Shown here: positions 1 through 12,469 of the stretch, piece by piece | How the letters are laid out: each line of letters starts with the position of its first letter | Numbering within the stretch: position 1 is the stretch's first letter | NCBI RefSeq assembly: GCF_016802725.1 | Contig: NC_052668.1 | Location: 16,163,001 to 16,227,000, forward strand | Length of the DNA: 64,000 bases | Reading direction: 5' to 3' | DNA from: Solenopsis invicta | Taxonomy: Eukaryota; Arthropoda; Insecta; Hymenoptera; Formicidae | Made by a program: the position numbers and the translations under genes | Notes under the pieces: model-generated | Seen by the model: the letters and a program-made list of their open reading frames with translations, nothing else | The model's database searches: none | Told to the model about the DNA's origin: nothing

Positions 1-667
1 AGAAATCTCAAATTGTAAATTGCGCGAGTAGCCGGCAGTATGTCGAGCACTCGTAGAGAGCCATTATAGATTTTCCGCGACCGTTTGCTTTTTATTCGAT
101 AATAGGCGCTAACAAAATTGCGCGTTCGCGACATAAGGGACGCGAATCCCGACGATATTCGTCACTACCGACGATATTCTCCACATGTCATGTTTCTCAA
201 AGTCATCGCGTCAGTTGTCCAATCTCGATTGGCAGATTTCACGAGAAAAGCGAACGTTCTGTCGCAGTAGGAAACGAGTCGTACACATGTGTGTAAGAAA
301 ACGTAAGATCACATCTGCTCCGAGGCGCTATGATGACAAAAACGGAAGAGGACGCGAGGCAGTCGATGTGAATGGTACGAAAAATCGGTGACGAGACCAT
401 TATAAAGTCCTTCACCGGCAAGCTAACGTGTTATTGAGAAGCTACCAGGTATAACTTATGCCTCCTATAACTCGAGAGTTCATATTGTACTGTGAGCTTC
501 TACCGAGAAGTACCTCGACGGTAATGGGCCACCTTTTGTGTGAGATGCTCTATTGATGTTACGGGAGAAATTCCGTAACGTTTGCGCAACACGATAGATG
601 ACTCGTCTTCTCTCCGTCTCCGTCTCTCTTCTTTTTTTTCTCTCTTTCCGCTGAAAATATCTTTTCG

Positions 668-692
668 ACCGCCGCCGCCGCCGCTGCCGCCG
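668..692. repeat. GCC trinucleotide repeat
   Basis: About eight ccg units, one imperfect. Flanked by a polypyrimidine tract at 600-650. Confidence 0.92.
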
Positions 693-1359
693 GTCACGCT
701 GGAGACGGGAATCCGGGACGAATCCTTGCGCGGATTCACCTGGCGGCTTCACGGATAGTGAACTCGCCTGAGAGATCATTGGAAACTCGTCAAATTCGGA
801 CCGGCGCTTTGTGAATCAGCGTCGAAGAACTTTCGGCTTTTGTCCGCGGGACGCAGTGGGTCGACACGAATTATGATTTTCCATTGTGAAGTCAAGAGGA
901 ACTAACTGGGAGACGGCGGTTGTCGCACGCCGGGTCTTCGAAGCTTCTCGCTTGAATCGGTTTGGCGACAATACGAGATAATCCAGCTGCCGGAGTGTGT
1001 GCTACATAGCGGCTATAGAGCACGCGGTATTGACGACATAATGGCAGCTATATCACGTTGTTAAAGCACACGTTTCCATTATTTTCTAATATCGACAGAA
1101 TGCTTTCTAAACGTTCGCGAGATGCAGATGAACACTGGCTAGAATAACGACGGCTTCGTATATATCGTCGCTAAAATATCAATGCTGTGTAGACACTCCA
1201 TCGGTAAGGAGCCAACGAGTGAAGCAGCGAGGCATCTCGCGCTACAAGCAGCTATATGAAGCCGAGGAATGCGTTCGTCCGATCCCACGGCTTATCCCCC
1301 TTCACTCTCCCTTCCCTCGTTAGCTCTTTTTCTTTCTGGTACGCGATAGTAGTATTACC

Positions 1360-1452
1360 GGGCTTAGGCTTTCTCTCTCTTTCTCGCTCTCTTCCCCTCC
1401 ACCCCCTTTACCCTCTCTCTATCTCTCACTCTTTCTCTCACGTTCTCTCGGA
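1360..1452. repeat. polypyrimidine tract
   Basis: About 90 bases almost entirely C and T (tctctctctttctcgctctc and similar). Low complexity; the open frame across it is not taken as a gene. Confidence 0.8.
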
Positions 1453-2175
1453 CTACAGTATGCAATCTACCGACTCGATGGCTCTCTTTTAGCAGATCCT
1501 GGAATGTGACTATATCAAACCTGAACCCAATCTCTCTTAAATCTTGAAGAAAGGATAAATACGTACACTGATAAATGAGACGACTTTGATAGATATCGAC
1601 GAACGTCGGTGATAGAAAGTTAAACGACTGAAAGTTACGAAAGCAACTTTGACATGTGAATTCAACTAATTATTTTTTCGATTACATCTTCAATTTCCTT
1701 TTGCATCAGTTGGACATCGTATTTCCGCGTTGAAAAAATATCGAACAATTTAGAAGAGTTATGCGACAGTTTACTGGCCGTTAATGATCTGGTTTCACAA
1801 CCTGGTGAAACAATAGAGGACCGTTTCGCTTCTTTACCCTTTTTTTCGGCCGTTACAGCGACTACGTCTCCGGGGTCATGTTGCGGTACCGCGACCTAAT
1901 CGCGATCCGTTAATATTGCAAGGAGTAAAGCCTATACGGCGAAGTCAGGGCAATATCCAGATCGTTTTATTATGCATATCGACTTGGAGTTGGAACTGGT
2001 ATTCGCAATCATTTAAAAGCGGAAATTAACCTACCTACTAGATGGGCAAAATTATTCAAACTTCTATTACTCAAACTCCGAGAGAAATAATCGTAAACCG
2101 GATGAGTGCGACGGATGGGTTTGTTGCACGAGTTTTAAGATATTTAAATTTGGCTTAGTTCCAAATAAGACTCAC

Positions 2176-2319
2176 TTTGAACTTCTGAGTGTGACCGCAT
2201 CGGCAACAGCAATACGACATGTAATCAGGTAGCGCGGGCATAAACCTCAACTGTTCCTGCTGCGAGTATTCGTCCACAAGTTTGCGATAATGTACCCTGA
2301 AAATGGGCCTCGTTGCGCT
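2176..2319 (-). CDS. possible later exon of the minus-strand gene
   Basis: A 144-bp open segment on the minus strand, phase 0 at both ends if read from gctcacag to AAA|gtgagt. It would encode 48 residues including RVHYRKLVDEYSQQEQLRF and end in a cysteine-rich stretch CCCRCGHTQKFK. Third codon positions look richer in G or C than the flanking DNA, and the donor is consensus. The frame is open further upstream to about 2493, so the true 5' end is uncertain and the acceptor proposed here has a purine-rich tract. I recognise no family, and it does not resemble the expected final PTB helix. It may be a downstream exon of the PTB gene, another gene, or chance. Confidence 0.27.
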
Positions 2320-3474
2320 CTGTGAGCCTTTACCAAGGCGTCCCATAATCGCAAAGAATGCGGCCAGAATATTGCGCCTGCGTGCAAGCCTCCTCATGCC
2401 ACAGCGACCGTTGTACTTTGCACGGTGTCCTTTCAAATCGCGCCTTCTTGCTACCCTTAAACTTTCACAAAAGGGGATTTTCTCCCCGAACACCGGAGAT
2501 CAAGCCTTTATCCAGATTTGACAAGGCAACAATTCGACGTTGCCATACTTAAGAACAGTTGTACCATCACACAGATCACCCCGGTCATTCGCACTTCTAA
2601 CATTAATATTCCACACATTTCCGGTCACACATTCACGACACTATGCGGCGCACTTTCTACTGCACGAGACACCGGTATATCGACGCGCTGAAATGCTCGC
2701 CGCATCCAGCACCTTTCTCCAAAGATATATCCCTTTGACGATACCGGCACACCAGGCGCCTCTTGAAGTCACGAAGTTCCAATCTATATCTCGTACCAGC
2801 ACGTGGATGAGCACCACTCGAACCTCGTATGGCTGACGTGACTGGAGACACTGGTATCCGTTCGGTAACGGAAATACGTTGGCACCGACGATACATCCAT
2901 TGAGGAAAGCTGTCGAGAGTTCGTCGTCGACGCGAAACTGACTTCTTCCCCTGCCGATCTTCCGAGTCTCCCGCGAGAGGATGCAGTATTATTAACAGGT
3001 GACGACGATCGCGACGTCATGGGACCCGCGGGATTCCAATCCTACGTGCGACACACGCACGAAGGATCCGTGAGCCACTCTCGATGGCGTAGCACCGGCT
3101 ACGTGTCGCTCTGCATGCCGACCCGCGGAAACCGGTTAATGGGCACCGCGCCGCTTCTCGCTTCTCACTTGTCGCATGTCAACCGCACACATAGTCGCCA
3201 CATCCTTCTAATACTTTTCCGATGGACAGACTTCTGTTACCGACGTCGCGGTGGTGCCCGGCATACATTCATTCGCTCGCGCAATTCCCCTCCATAATCG
3301 GAGCTCGTGCTCCGGAGTATTCTGGAATCGAAGGAAGGAATCTACGGATTGGGCAATCGTTAGAAAGTTTCTGGACGGAGTTTTGTACCTTCTGGTAATC
3401 CCTCTAGCGATGCTCGACTGATTCGCGCGTGCTGTTTTCTTCTTCTCTTTGAAACTTTCTTTAATTGTATTTTT
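2320..3474. other. GC-richer DNA without a supported gene
   Basis: Many short frames on both strands, none with a recognisable motif. The minus frame of the 2176-2319 candidate stays open to about 2493. Confidence 0.5.
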
Positions 3475-3489
3475 ATGGAAGTAAGGTCA

Positions 3490-3562
3490 ATGCAACAAAT
3501 GATAGTTAATTTTTTTTTCGTGTTATGCCTGATGTCACAGTCTTTCGCTAGTCACCAATCCA
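3490..3562 (+). CDS. possible signal-peptide first exon, plus strand
   Basis: From the ATG at 3490 (another in-frame ATG is at 3475) the frame reads MQQMIVNFFFVLCLMSQSFA then SHQS, and meets a consensus donor, CCA|gtaagt, in phase 1. The peptide has a hydrophobic core and a plausible signal-peptidase site after SFA. A phase-1 intron just after a signal peptide is common in secreted animal proteins. Reading through the donor gives a polar, low-complexity tail that looks like intron. The next exon is not established; plus-strand segments at 16583 and 18069 have compatible phase but no known homology. Not recognised as any family. Confidence 0.3.
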
Positions 3563-3783
3563 GTAAGTCGGGCCGGTACCATCGCGGAAGCGGAAACTCA
3601 CAATGGCGGGGGAGGGAGTGGGGCGGTGAACCATCCGTTAGATTGGAGGATTCAAAGAGGCGCGAGGTCCGGTCCACACGCGCATCCTTTCAACTGTCAA
3701 CTGGATGAAATGCCAGCGGGACCAACCTCCAGCCGACGAGGTTCCTCGTTTCGCTCTCTTCGACGCACGTTGGCGGTCCCGGT

Positions 3784-3811
3784 GCCGCCGCCGTCGTCGT
3801 CGTCGTCGTCG
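3784..3811. repeat. GCC/GTC trinucleotide repeat
   Basis: gccgccgcc followed by about six gtc units, within GC-rich DNA. Confidence 0.92.
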
Positions 3812-4077
3812 CCTCACGCGCGTTGGGAGCTCGCAAAGTCGCAAAATCTGGATACCGCCGTGCTTAACTGGCCCGGCGATGGCAATACCTCCCGGTACGT
3901 ATAGAGAGAGACTGAAGTCCACGAGGAACACGAAGCGAGAGCACCGCCGCTCCGGCCGGCCCACACGGTTCCATCCCCACCGCGGTCTGAAGCCGAGCGG
4001 TGCGACCGACCGACCGACCGCTTTCTTGCTTCAACCGCGGCATTGAACACGTTCAACGGCAGCTGTTGAATACCACG

Positions 4078-4225
4078 TGTCCCCGTTCTCCCTCTCACCC
4101 TCGCTGTCCCTCGTCCTCTCTTTCTTTCTCTTTCGCTCTCTCTTCGTTCCTCCTTCGGTCTGTCGGTCAGTCCTTCCCGCTCTGCCTGTCGCTCTCCGTT
4201 CCTCTCACGATCTTTTCCACTGCTT
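4078..4225. repeat. polypyrimidine tract
   Basis: About 150 bases dominated by C and T. It follows GC-rich DNA at 3700-4070 and generates serine- and leucine-rich spurious frames. Confidence 0.8.
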
Positions 4226-5978
4226 CTTATTCTTTTTACCCTGCCACGACCGAGAACGCCACTCGACAGAGAGCCAGCGCCGTACGGAGCGCATGAGTTT
4301 GCGATTCGCGTTCTTTGACCCGTCAGAGCGACGCGCCGCTCGATCGCGGACTTCGCCTCCGACTCGCGCCGTGTCCGCCGTGAAGTGAAGTACTTAGAGT
4401 AAATACCTCTTTTTTACACCCAAATACGTTTCGGAGTATCCTGTACCTGTCCCTTGGCATTTCTTGCAACGAGCACGTATACCTAGAATGTTCGCATACC
4501 TTCATTGGAATGCCTGTACCTGCCACAGGTACCTGTATCTACTTAACGCACATTTTAAGGCGCTCTTCAAGGTCAGTGTGAAGGAACGAATCGTGGAATC
4601 CCGGATTAGTCAAAATTCTCGCAAGACCGTACAAAAATGACATCCGGTCCACTTAACCCTAACTCTTTGGTTCAATAAAGAAAATATGAAAAGAATTCGT
4701 ACACGCGGAGGTTCGTTCGTTTAAGTTCCCTTTAAAAAGATCATTTCAAACTTTTATAGCCTCTTTTCCTCCCTCCCTCGCCCCGTCTCATCCGGTGTGG
4801 ATCATATGTTGACAAATCACCTGACAGAGAGCGTGGAAATTGCTTGGAAACTGAAATGCAGTGTCAACCGCTTCAATGGACGTTTCAAACCTTCAAATAC
4901 TCGATGCTGAGGCTCTTCATTTTCCGCCTATTCTCGCAATCTTCTTGGCCGTGCTATCAAAGTAAGCTCACTTGATCCTAGACCTTCAGGAACGATGACG
5001 TTCTTAATTCGGCGAAAGGTATTTAAAGTTTAATCCGAAGAGTGCGCCATTAGGGTTGACTAAATGTCAAGGCAATGGCAGAGTGCAAAGTTCCAAGTGC
5101 AAAGTCTACTATTCTCAACTCGCTAAAGCTCCGCCAACTTACGGCTCTATCCTTTCTGATATCGTCGACGGACCTCGAAGCCTCGGGCGATGTTATCTTC
5201 CAGACAACAGGAAGAGGCTTTTAGATCCAGGGATTCGGTAGTTGCCGGTAGTATCGACGTCCAAGATATATTCGCTGGTCTCAACATCGAAGCACGTTCC
5301 TCCCTCGGACGGTTGTTATGACTTTCGATAAAACGCGATACAGTAGTTGAAACACATCACGGTAAAGGTAAAACTTTGTAACCATATCGATAAAACAAAA
5401 GTGAAATATGTCGCAGTTAAGTATAAATTCATAGACAAATCGATCGCATTAAACACGAAAATTCGTTTTATTTTACGAGAATTAAATAGCAACCGGTAAG
5501 GTAGACTCGTTAATTCATGTACGAAGAATTCTCGAGTTACGATTAAGGTAACATTCTGGTCTTGTAATTTCAATTTAAATTTTGTCCGCTAAGCGCACAG
5601 CTTGGCTCTAAATGCCGGCAGAGTTGTCGAGAGCAAAGGGAGCGATCCATCAGCTTTAAACGACGAGACAGCTTCTAGTTTCCACTTGAGACGCACGCGG
5701 TTGTCCACTGGCGAGGGACGACCTGTCACGTACAGTATCTTGAACGAAAATCCCGGCTCAGTTTCGACGATTTATATTAACCCGATTATTTAAGATACTT
5801 CGAGCGCCAGTAAAATATTTCAAAAATGATTTCAACGTTGTGAACTCCTGTTCTTCCCAAATACATCATTAACGTACATTTTTTTCGTCGTTTTGTAGAC
5901 GTATGTAATTATTCTAATCGATTACTACCGCTCCACTTTTTCAGTAATTAAGAATCAGATCTAGTTTTGTAAAGTAAA

Positions 5979-6012
5979 ACTTGTATAAACTTGTATAAAA
6001 ACTTGTATAAAA
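5979..6012. repeat. three copies of acttgtataaa
   Basis: An 11-12-base unit, acttgtataaa, repeats three times in tandem, about 110 bp downstream of the exon C donor on the minus strand. Confidence 0.85.
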
Positions 6013-6121
6013 ATAGACTCGTTTGTGATCTCATTAACATGTTTGTCAGGTATTTGTTAAAGTCGCACCTTACGTGCCGCGAAAAGAAGAAATATCAAAG
6101 AGAAAGTCGCATTATACTGAC

Positions 6122-6268
6122 CTGGTCTGCAGACTCGGTGATAAAAGAATGACAGTACTGCAAGCTGAAGTGGGCTCTGGGCTCTCGTGCCAGAAAGCTG
6201 AATTGGGCGTGCTGCGGCTCACAAGTAGCGTAAGAGATGCGTCTTAACGCGTGCGCCATTTGCACGCA
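6122..6268 (-). CDS. PTB-domain adaptor (SH2D5-like), internal exon C
   Basis: This 147-bp exon encodes 49 residues, phase 0 at both ends. It starts CVQMAHALRRISYATCEP, continues through QFSFLAREPRAHFSLQYCHSF and ends ESADQ. These are the later strands of the PTB sandwich. MAHALRRI-Y-T, QF-F-AR-P and the C-H-F motif are what I recall of SH2D5, with no gap over the 49 residues. The acceptor is an excellent pyrimidine tract ending ctgttgcag; the donor is CAG|gtcagt. The frame stays open upstream into the pyrimidine tract (hydrophobic MLFFLFLLQ), which is intron. The closing C-terminal helix of the PTB fold is missing and must be on a later exon below position 6122 or beyond the left edge. If an SH2 domain exists it would also lie there; none is visible here. 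Confidence 0.9.
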
Positions 6269-8002
6269 CTGCAACAGAAATAAAAAAAAGAGCAAATTTT
6301 GAGAAACTTTGTTCGTAAGAATTTTGACGTAAGGAGCTATATATTACAATGGTAAACATGACTTAAAGGAAAAAGTGCATTTGAAAGTGGCCAAAATAAT
6401 AACTTTTTTATTTAAAAAAAAACACATATTATTTGAATTAAATCTTTATTTAATTTTGCATCTGGTATTATTCTTGTAAAATCATGTTTTTTTAATCTTT
6501 TGCTTGAGAAGAGTATTGAACTATATTTTATTTCGCAGCTGCACCTTCTTTCTTGAACCTCTTCTTTCTTTTTCTCTTTTTGTATTATATTACGGATAAT
6601 GAATTAAAACGATGAAAATAATTTGTAAGTATTCCGGTGTTAATAACTGCTTAATAAAATTTAATAAAAGATAATTATTTAAACTTGCTTAATAATTTCT
6701 TAGTAAAACGTATTTAATCAATATAAGTAAACTTAATAATGTTACGATATTTTGTTTACGATATTCTGAGTCATTATTTTGAATAGTACATTCAGCACAG
6801 TGAAAAATAATTCACACAAGTTTGCCTCTGACTGACAATTTCCGAGATATTTTCGAGAGTGAGTCTCTCGTGTTGAATGCAAACAAAAATGATTTACGAG
6901 CGTTTTATTATTACTCTCATCTTGTTGAGTGATTTAATCGTTTAAATCAATTTCGCTGTGAAACGTTGTGTACATGTTAAGATCATTGCAAAAAACTAGC
7001 GTCCTTATTAAACAGGATATTGTCATAAATATCACTTACTGCATGTGACTCGTTAAGAACCGTGGTAAATAACGCGTGTACTTAAATTGAGGGGCGTAGG
7101 ATGAGATAATTAAATAATTCGGATGGGACTGTACCAATCCTGAATGAATATTGGTAGAAAAATTATTTAGCATAAAATTATATCCATTAAGATATTAATC
7201 ATTTTAGCATAATTAAATGAAATATATACGTAACTTTTAAATATGTTTTCTTCCTAATAATACGTGTATTATATTGTATAATGCTCTTTTTCTAGCTATA
7301 ATTTTAATTAGTTACACATTTCAAATTAAAGGTAAATTAATTAATATCACTTTTCATTATTCCTTAATTTTTAACTGTAATTCAAATGCCGATAATAAAA
7401 TGAGTAATTATTCAGATAGAGATTAAAATAAAGAAATCGTTTAAATCAAAAATGTAAAATTTAGAAAAAAATAAGTTTGAGATTATAAAAGTAAGTGCTC
7501 TAAAAGCTTTTTAAAAGCAAATGTGTCAAAAATTAGATTTCACAAATCCTAATAATTTGGACATATCGTTATAACGTACATATAAATGTTCTTCAATGAT
7601 GGAATAAAGTTACAAGTCTATATAAAGTAGTGTGCACATTATTGTTACGACTCGCTGGATTTAAACACTGTTCTCATTCTGGAACGTAAATTTTTAATGT
7701 TGTCTATAAATTTGGAGCCAGTACAAATAAAACTTCGTCGAGTGAGCAAAATCTTCGTGTCTTCGTCTGGGAGAGAGCTTTCCACGAGATTTCGCCAATA
7801 TCTCAGGCAAGAATTTTATATCCTCGCAACGGCACTTCGTGCACTCTTGATATTTTATTACCCGGTCCCGTAGAATTACATCGAGCATGTTTACAGTCTT
7901 CGCTTGCACGTTCTATTAATATTTATCTGTCCATTGTGTCGCGGCACCATGCTCTTGTGCATACTATAGACGCACTACTGATTGTGAAGTTGCTTGGGCG
8001 CG

Positions 8003-8010
8003 TATAAAAG
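8003..8010 (+). promoter_or_regulatory. TATA-box-like site
   Basis: cgcgTATAAAAGct is a good TATA match, but no initiator or open frame follows at the expected distance. Listed only as a candidate. Confidence 0.15.
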
Positions 8011-9912
8011 CTTTTTCTCTGCAAAAGAGAGGCTGCGCATTTCTGTGCTGCAACGGCAATTTTCTCTACGATTGTGAAAATTAATTTTGCAATTTAAACG
8101 TAAAAAGTTCTTATATTTGTTCAATAAATGACAAAAAAAATATTTTCTTTCTTAATTCGCATCTTCGCTAAAACCACTGGCCTTTAAAATTAAAAATTCA
8201 TATTCTTAAAGTAACATTTTTGGCTTGAGCTATTATTGCACTCCAATCTTCAGTCTTAAGGAGAAACACGGTTTCATCTTCAAACTTCCGAGATGAGATA
8301 CTCGCACAAATTCGTTCTTTCGCAGGGGTAAGCATGCGGACGAGTAGAATGGTGATTGAAAAGATGATCGTACTGTAGGAACAAATTTTCCGGCGGGGAT
8401 ACTCTGCGATTCTATCAAGTTTCGTGCTGAATTTTTCATGGTGCCTGCATTTACTCCAAGTAGCAAAGTTCTACGTGAGAAAGATATAAATGACCCGCAC
8501 GGTAAAAAGCTGCTCTTACTTATGCCTCCTGGATGGACGATACTTGAACTAGCTCTTCATACTGCTTTTGTTAAATTCTACTCAAAATGCAAGAATTCTT
8601 TCAATTATTCTATTCTAACGAGAAATATCGCGCTTATGACAAATAACAATGAAGATATTGATATTGGCGTTAACAATCGCTTTTTCTTTTATTAAAAAGA
8701 GAATAAAAAATAATAAAAAATAATAACTTTTTTTTTAATAACGATGGCAATCATTAACGTACAAAATTTGAAACATTGAAATAGTCGCGTATATCTCTGA
8801 CCGATCGGCTGACCTAATCAGTTTATCTCAGCTTGCGCGGGTGTAATCTAATTTGTTAGCAGCCACACTGAAGCACACCGCGCAAAGTTACCCGCTCGAT
8901 TTGGGTTTCTGTCTGAAAGTTAAAATTCAATTCGTTAAAAATTCGATTGAAGTACGTTACGCGCCAAGTTTCTGACTAAGCTGGTCAACTCGAAACATAG
9001 TTGTGAGCGCAAAGTTGTTACGGGCCGAGAATCGCCCTGGTAACACGGGTAGCGAACCAACTATCTCGAGGCAACTATGCGCGTTACCAATCGCTCTTGG
9101 TACAACAAACGACATCCTAGAGAGGATTTCGTCGAGTTTGTCATATTCCACGGGAGAACGCTGACGTCGTTATTCACCCGTTCCCGTCTTTACTCGCTTT
9201 TGCGCCTTTGCAATGGGATACGTCGCCGTAGCACTTGCGTCGGTTATTTGAACCCCTATCCATTGTCCCGCCCTGAGAATACCTGGAATCGGAGATTTCT
9301 AGCAAATCGCGAAATCCGATTGTGAACGTAAAAGTATTCTCTGCAACGAGGGAATCATCCGAGCCAAAGATTTATTTATGACAAACGAGTGCAGCTCAAA
9401 AGAATTTTTCGCCTTCTATTTTCAGTGAAATAACCGTAAAAAAAATCAGCTTTTTGTTACAGAAAGAAAACCCCCCTGATATCCATGATATAAGTAGCAC
9501 TCCATTCTCAACGATGCTCAGTCCAATCAAAAATTTCCTCCCAATTGTAAAGCGAATGACTTCACAAGAAACAATAGAGACAAACGCACTTGTTATACAT
9601 AACTGGCAGAAAAAATTGAGAAAAAATTGAAATAGATTCAATAGAAATATTTATTTAAAGGATGTGTCTATAAAAAATACTATTTATTGCAGTAAATATA
9701 AAAAAAGCGAACATATTAATACATAAATGTAATTATATATAATATTTACTTAATATAAGATATTCTTTGAAAAAAAAAGAACTGACGAGTGTTTCAATAA
9801 ATTGATTCTAATCGTAACTAATGATATTTCATCAGTTAAATACATTATGTAAATATTTTTTATTGATACGCCTTTTAAATAAATATTTCTGTTACTATTT
9901 TCAACTATTTTC

Positions 9913-10029
9913 CCGGCAATGGTATATCTAATAAGCATAATATTCTTATATTATGCTGTTATCCTGCATCAAAAAATTGAGGCAGGATAACAGCATGATA
10001 TAAGAATATTAGGTACACCATGCCACCGG
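9913..10029. repeat. near-perfect foldback (hairpin) element
   Basis: Two arms of about 50 bp, from ccggcaatgg on the left to ccatgccaccgg on the right, pair around a loop of about 14 bases (atcaaaaaattgag). The inner 30 bp, including tgctgttatcctgc, are almost perfectly complementary; the outer parts have small mismatches. Both outer ends finish in CCGG. This could be a small foldback transposon (MITE) or a transcribed hairpin; it lies in the intron between exons B and C. Target-site duplication is not clear. Confidence 0.8.
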
Positions 10030-10186
10030 ATTTTGTTTTTTCTCGTAATTTTCTTTTTTGTAAAGCAGATAAGCAAGAACTGCTTTAAAAACTGCAGAAA
10101 TTTTACCTATACATGAATATACACGTTCATACTAATAAATAGTAATAATACACGCCACAGACGGTACTAAATGTATCTTTCAGTCG

Positions 10187-10260
10187 TATCTGTAGCGCAG
10201 ATGGGATACCTCTAAATGTTTAAGAGTTCGATTTTGCGTTCGGTACCAGTAAAAATTTTA
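10187..10260 (+). repeat. tRNA-like (SINE) remnant
   Basis: tctgtagcgcagatgggata resembles an internal pol III A box (TAGCnCAGtnGG), and about 25 bases later gagttcgattttgcg resembles a B box (GGTTCGAnTCC). The arms do not fold into a full tRNA, so this is more likely a decayed tRNA-derived SINE than a functional gene. Confidence 0.4.
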
Positions 10261-12381
10261 AGGCAGGGTTGGGTTAAGCTCTTGGTTGCAGTAAAAAATT
10301 TTATGACCCTCAGTTTCCGGTGCTACTCCCGCTTTCTTTCCTTAAGGTTGCACGTGAACGCGTAATCGCTGCCCGAGGATAGATAAATTGATGACTTCTT
10401 TTTCACGTATTGCTCTCCCATCTTACTCGCGTATTAAACATTTTATTAAAATAGCATTTTTATCACCATTCTTCTCTCGCTGTATATCTTGCTCTGTCTC
10501 GTTTCTGCAGTTAATTACAAATAAAAGTTTTTTTTTGTCCGGATGGTGAGCGATGTGCTGTCCGTTTTATGACGAATATCGCGGAAAGATATTTCCTATA
10601 CTATCGGTGGTGAGGGCGGAGGGAGAGGGAGAGGGAGAGAGGCAAATAGGGAAAAGAGATACGCGCTGCAGTGCCGTGAGTGCTGTTTCGTGTATGCACG
10701 AGTAAATCTGCAGGTAAAGGATAAACATATCCCGTGATCGCGGCAAATGTACGAACGAGTACAAAAATTACACGGGCTGCTCGTCGTTGATCTTCCATGG
10801 TGGTACGCGTGTTTCCGCAACCGACTCGTTTATTCCCCAGTTTACTTTACCGAACGCGACGCGATTTCATTCCGCGATAACAGAATTATCGGAAGAATGC
10901 GATCATTCGTATATAAACGAATTTTTATTTTCGAACGTCGTTGTTTTTCGGAGATTTCGCGCGCAAAAGTTGCCCGATAAACAACTGTTTACCGGGACGC
11001 CCAGGGTGTTTCTGAAATAACCGTCGCGTCGAGGGTGCCGTGTATGCTGAAAACTCCGCGTCGTGTGATCTAGGCAAAGCGACGCGCCGGGGTAACCGGT
11101 TCGCTTGATGTACAAAGCGCAAGTTTGGAGCGTTCAAAGCCGCTCGAATGTCGCAAAATCACGGAAGCGCACACATTCGGGGGCTACGTACGGGAGGGAT
11201 CGTAGGAATTTTTTTAACGCTTGGCGAGGCAAAGGGTTTAATGGGGCTAAAGGAACGGAGGATTATTAGCGGCGGGGTTAACCGTACCTCCTTCGCGGCA
11301 CCGGTGAAACATTGGAGTGGACACTGTTCGACGTGGGTGGTTGATACGCGCGGGAGAGACGCGTATCATCGCGAAGTGCTCTTCCATGTATGCACGAGTA
11401 AATCCACAGATGGAGGGTAAATACATCCCCCCCACCCCTCCCACCTTTTCGATCGCGACGGGTTATACGTTGCTCTTTCTCTCTCTCCTTTCTACCCTTG
11501 CGTTCGCAAAGATTGGCACCATTCGTCATCATACGTTTACCCAACAACCCCAACTCGACCGAATCTCTCGTGCGTGTGCATTTTATTGATATCTCACTCC
11601 CTCGTAATTCAATGATCACCAGGATGTCGCGTCTCTCATCATGGCGTCGAAAAAAGAACGTTCTTTTTTTTTTAATGTCGCAGACTGCAGATTTTTCTAG
11701 CGAATTATACACACGATCGCGCGTCCCTCGGGACCGTTCCGCGATGCATGAGCGATTTGGAACAATCGCGATTGCCGTGTAACAGAAATTCAAGCGTGAA
11801 GAGATACGTTTGACACGAATTACGTGGCATGATGAACAAATTTGGAATACAAGCATAGCATTCGAACGTTCGAAATATATTTTTCAATTAAATTTTTTAA
11901 ACCGAGTCAATATCATTTTTATAGGTCAATCTTATGCAGTTTATCTAAATGTGCTGTGGTCGATTGTACGAGTTTAATTAGACTTTCTAAGTTTCTATTC
12001 GCGCCTTAATTATCTTGTGCAGTCACGTGCATTCGGCGTGATCGCGGAAAGTTTCCTCATATTTTAGTTCGCAACATGAAAATCGGCAATTACTCCTTTG
12101 CTGAATGTGGCAGTTCGAACGCGTACTACATTATCGTTTTATCATTATTAAACACGTGTTACACAAGAATTCATGATAAGTGTGCAAACGTTGTTACAAG
12201 CATAGGTTTGAGGTAATTGGAAAGTTTGACGGCGAAACGGGGATAAGATGACGGATGTATAGTGTATCGATTTTTCTTTTCGTGTTTCTTATGAACAAAC
12301 ACAAATAATTAAATATGGAAAAAACCAAAACATATTACTTATTATATTATTCATTCGTGAACAGATTGAAATCAGACTGTA

Positions 12382-12469
12382 AGAGATTATTTATTTAAAG
12401 TTTTTAATGAGTTGAGTGTTTAGTTGAGTTGAGAGATTATTTATTTAAAGTTTTTAATGAGTTGAGTGT
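12382..12469. repeat. two-copy 50-bp tandem repeat
   Basis: A 38-base unit beginning agagattatttatttaaag and ending gagttgagtgt occurs at 12382 and again at 12432, identical over its length, with a 12-base spacer (ttagttgagttg). Confidence 0.92.

Larger units (their letters stand above)
1..2150. other. no gene recognised; low-complexity tracts
   Basis: Moderate GC, with a GCC repeat (668-692) and pyrimidine runs. Short overlapping frames on both strands have arginine- and serine-rich compositions and no domain pattern. If the minus-strand gene continues leftward this is its intron. Confidence 0.6.
3563..6121. other. non-coding: low-complexity GC block then AT-rich DNA
   Basis: 3560-4390 is GC-rich with GTC repeat and a long pyrimidine tract; 4390-6121 is ordinary AT-rich DNA. 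Immediately next to exon C is the acttgtataaa triplet repeat. No exon for the missing C-terminal PTB helix was found here by eye. Confidence 0.5.

Noticed and set aside
3490..3660. Resemblance of SKSGR-x-RGS and the hydrophobic leader to the N-terminus of Wingless/Wnt1
   Set aside because: The similarity is confined to a few residues in what is better read as intron after gtaagt, and no other Wnt motif (cysteine-rich or CHGxSGSC) was seen in the window.
8957..9151. Minus frame VEYDKLDEILSRMSFVVP...
   Set aside because: Protein-like at first sight, but it lies between exons B and C, which are contiguous in the domain alignment; no family and only weak splice sites.
11278..11856. 192-codon minus-strand open frame
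   Set aside because: Rich in R, K and E from a purine-rich tract, overlapping three other frames; no recognisable motif.
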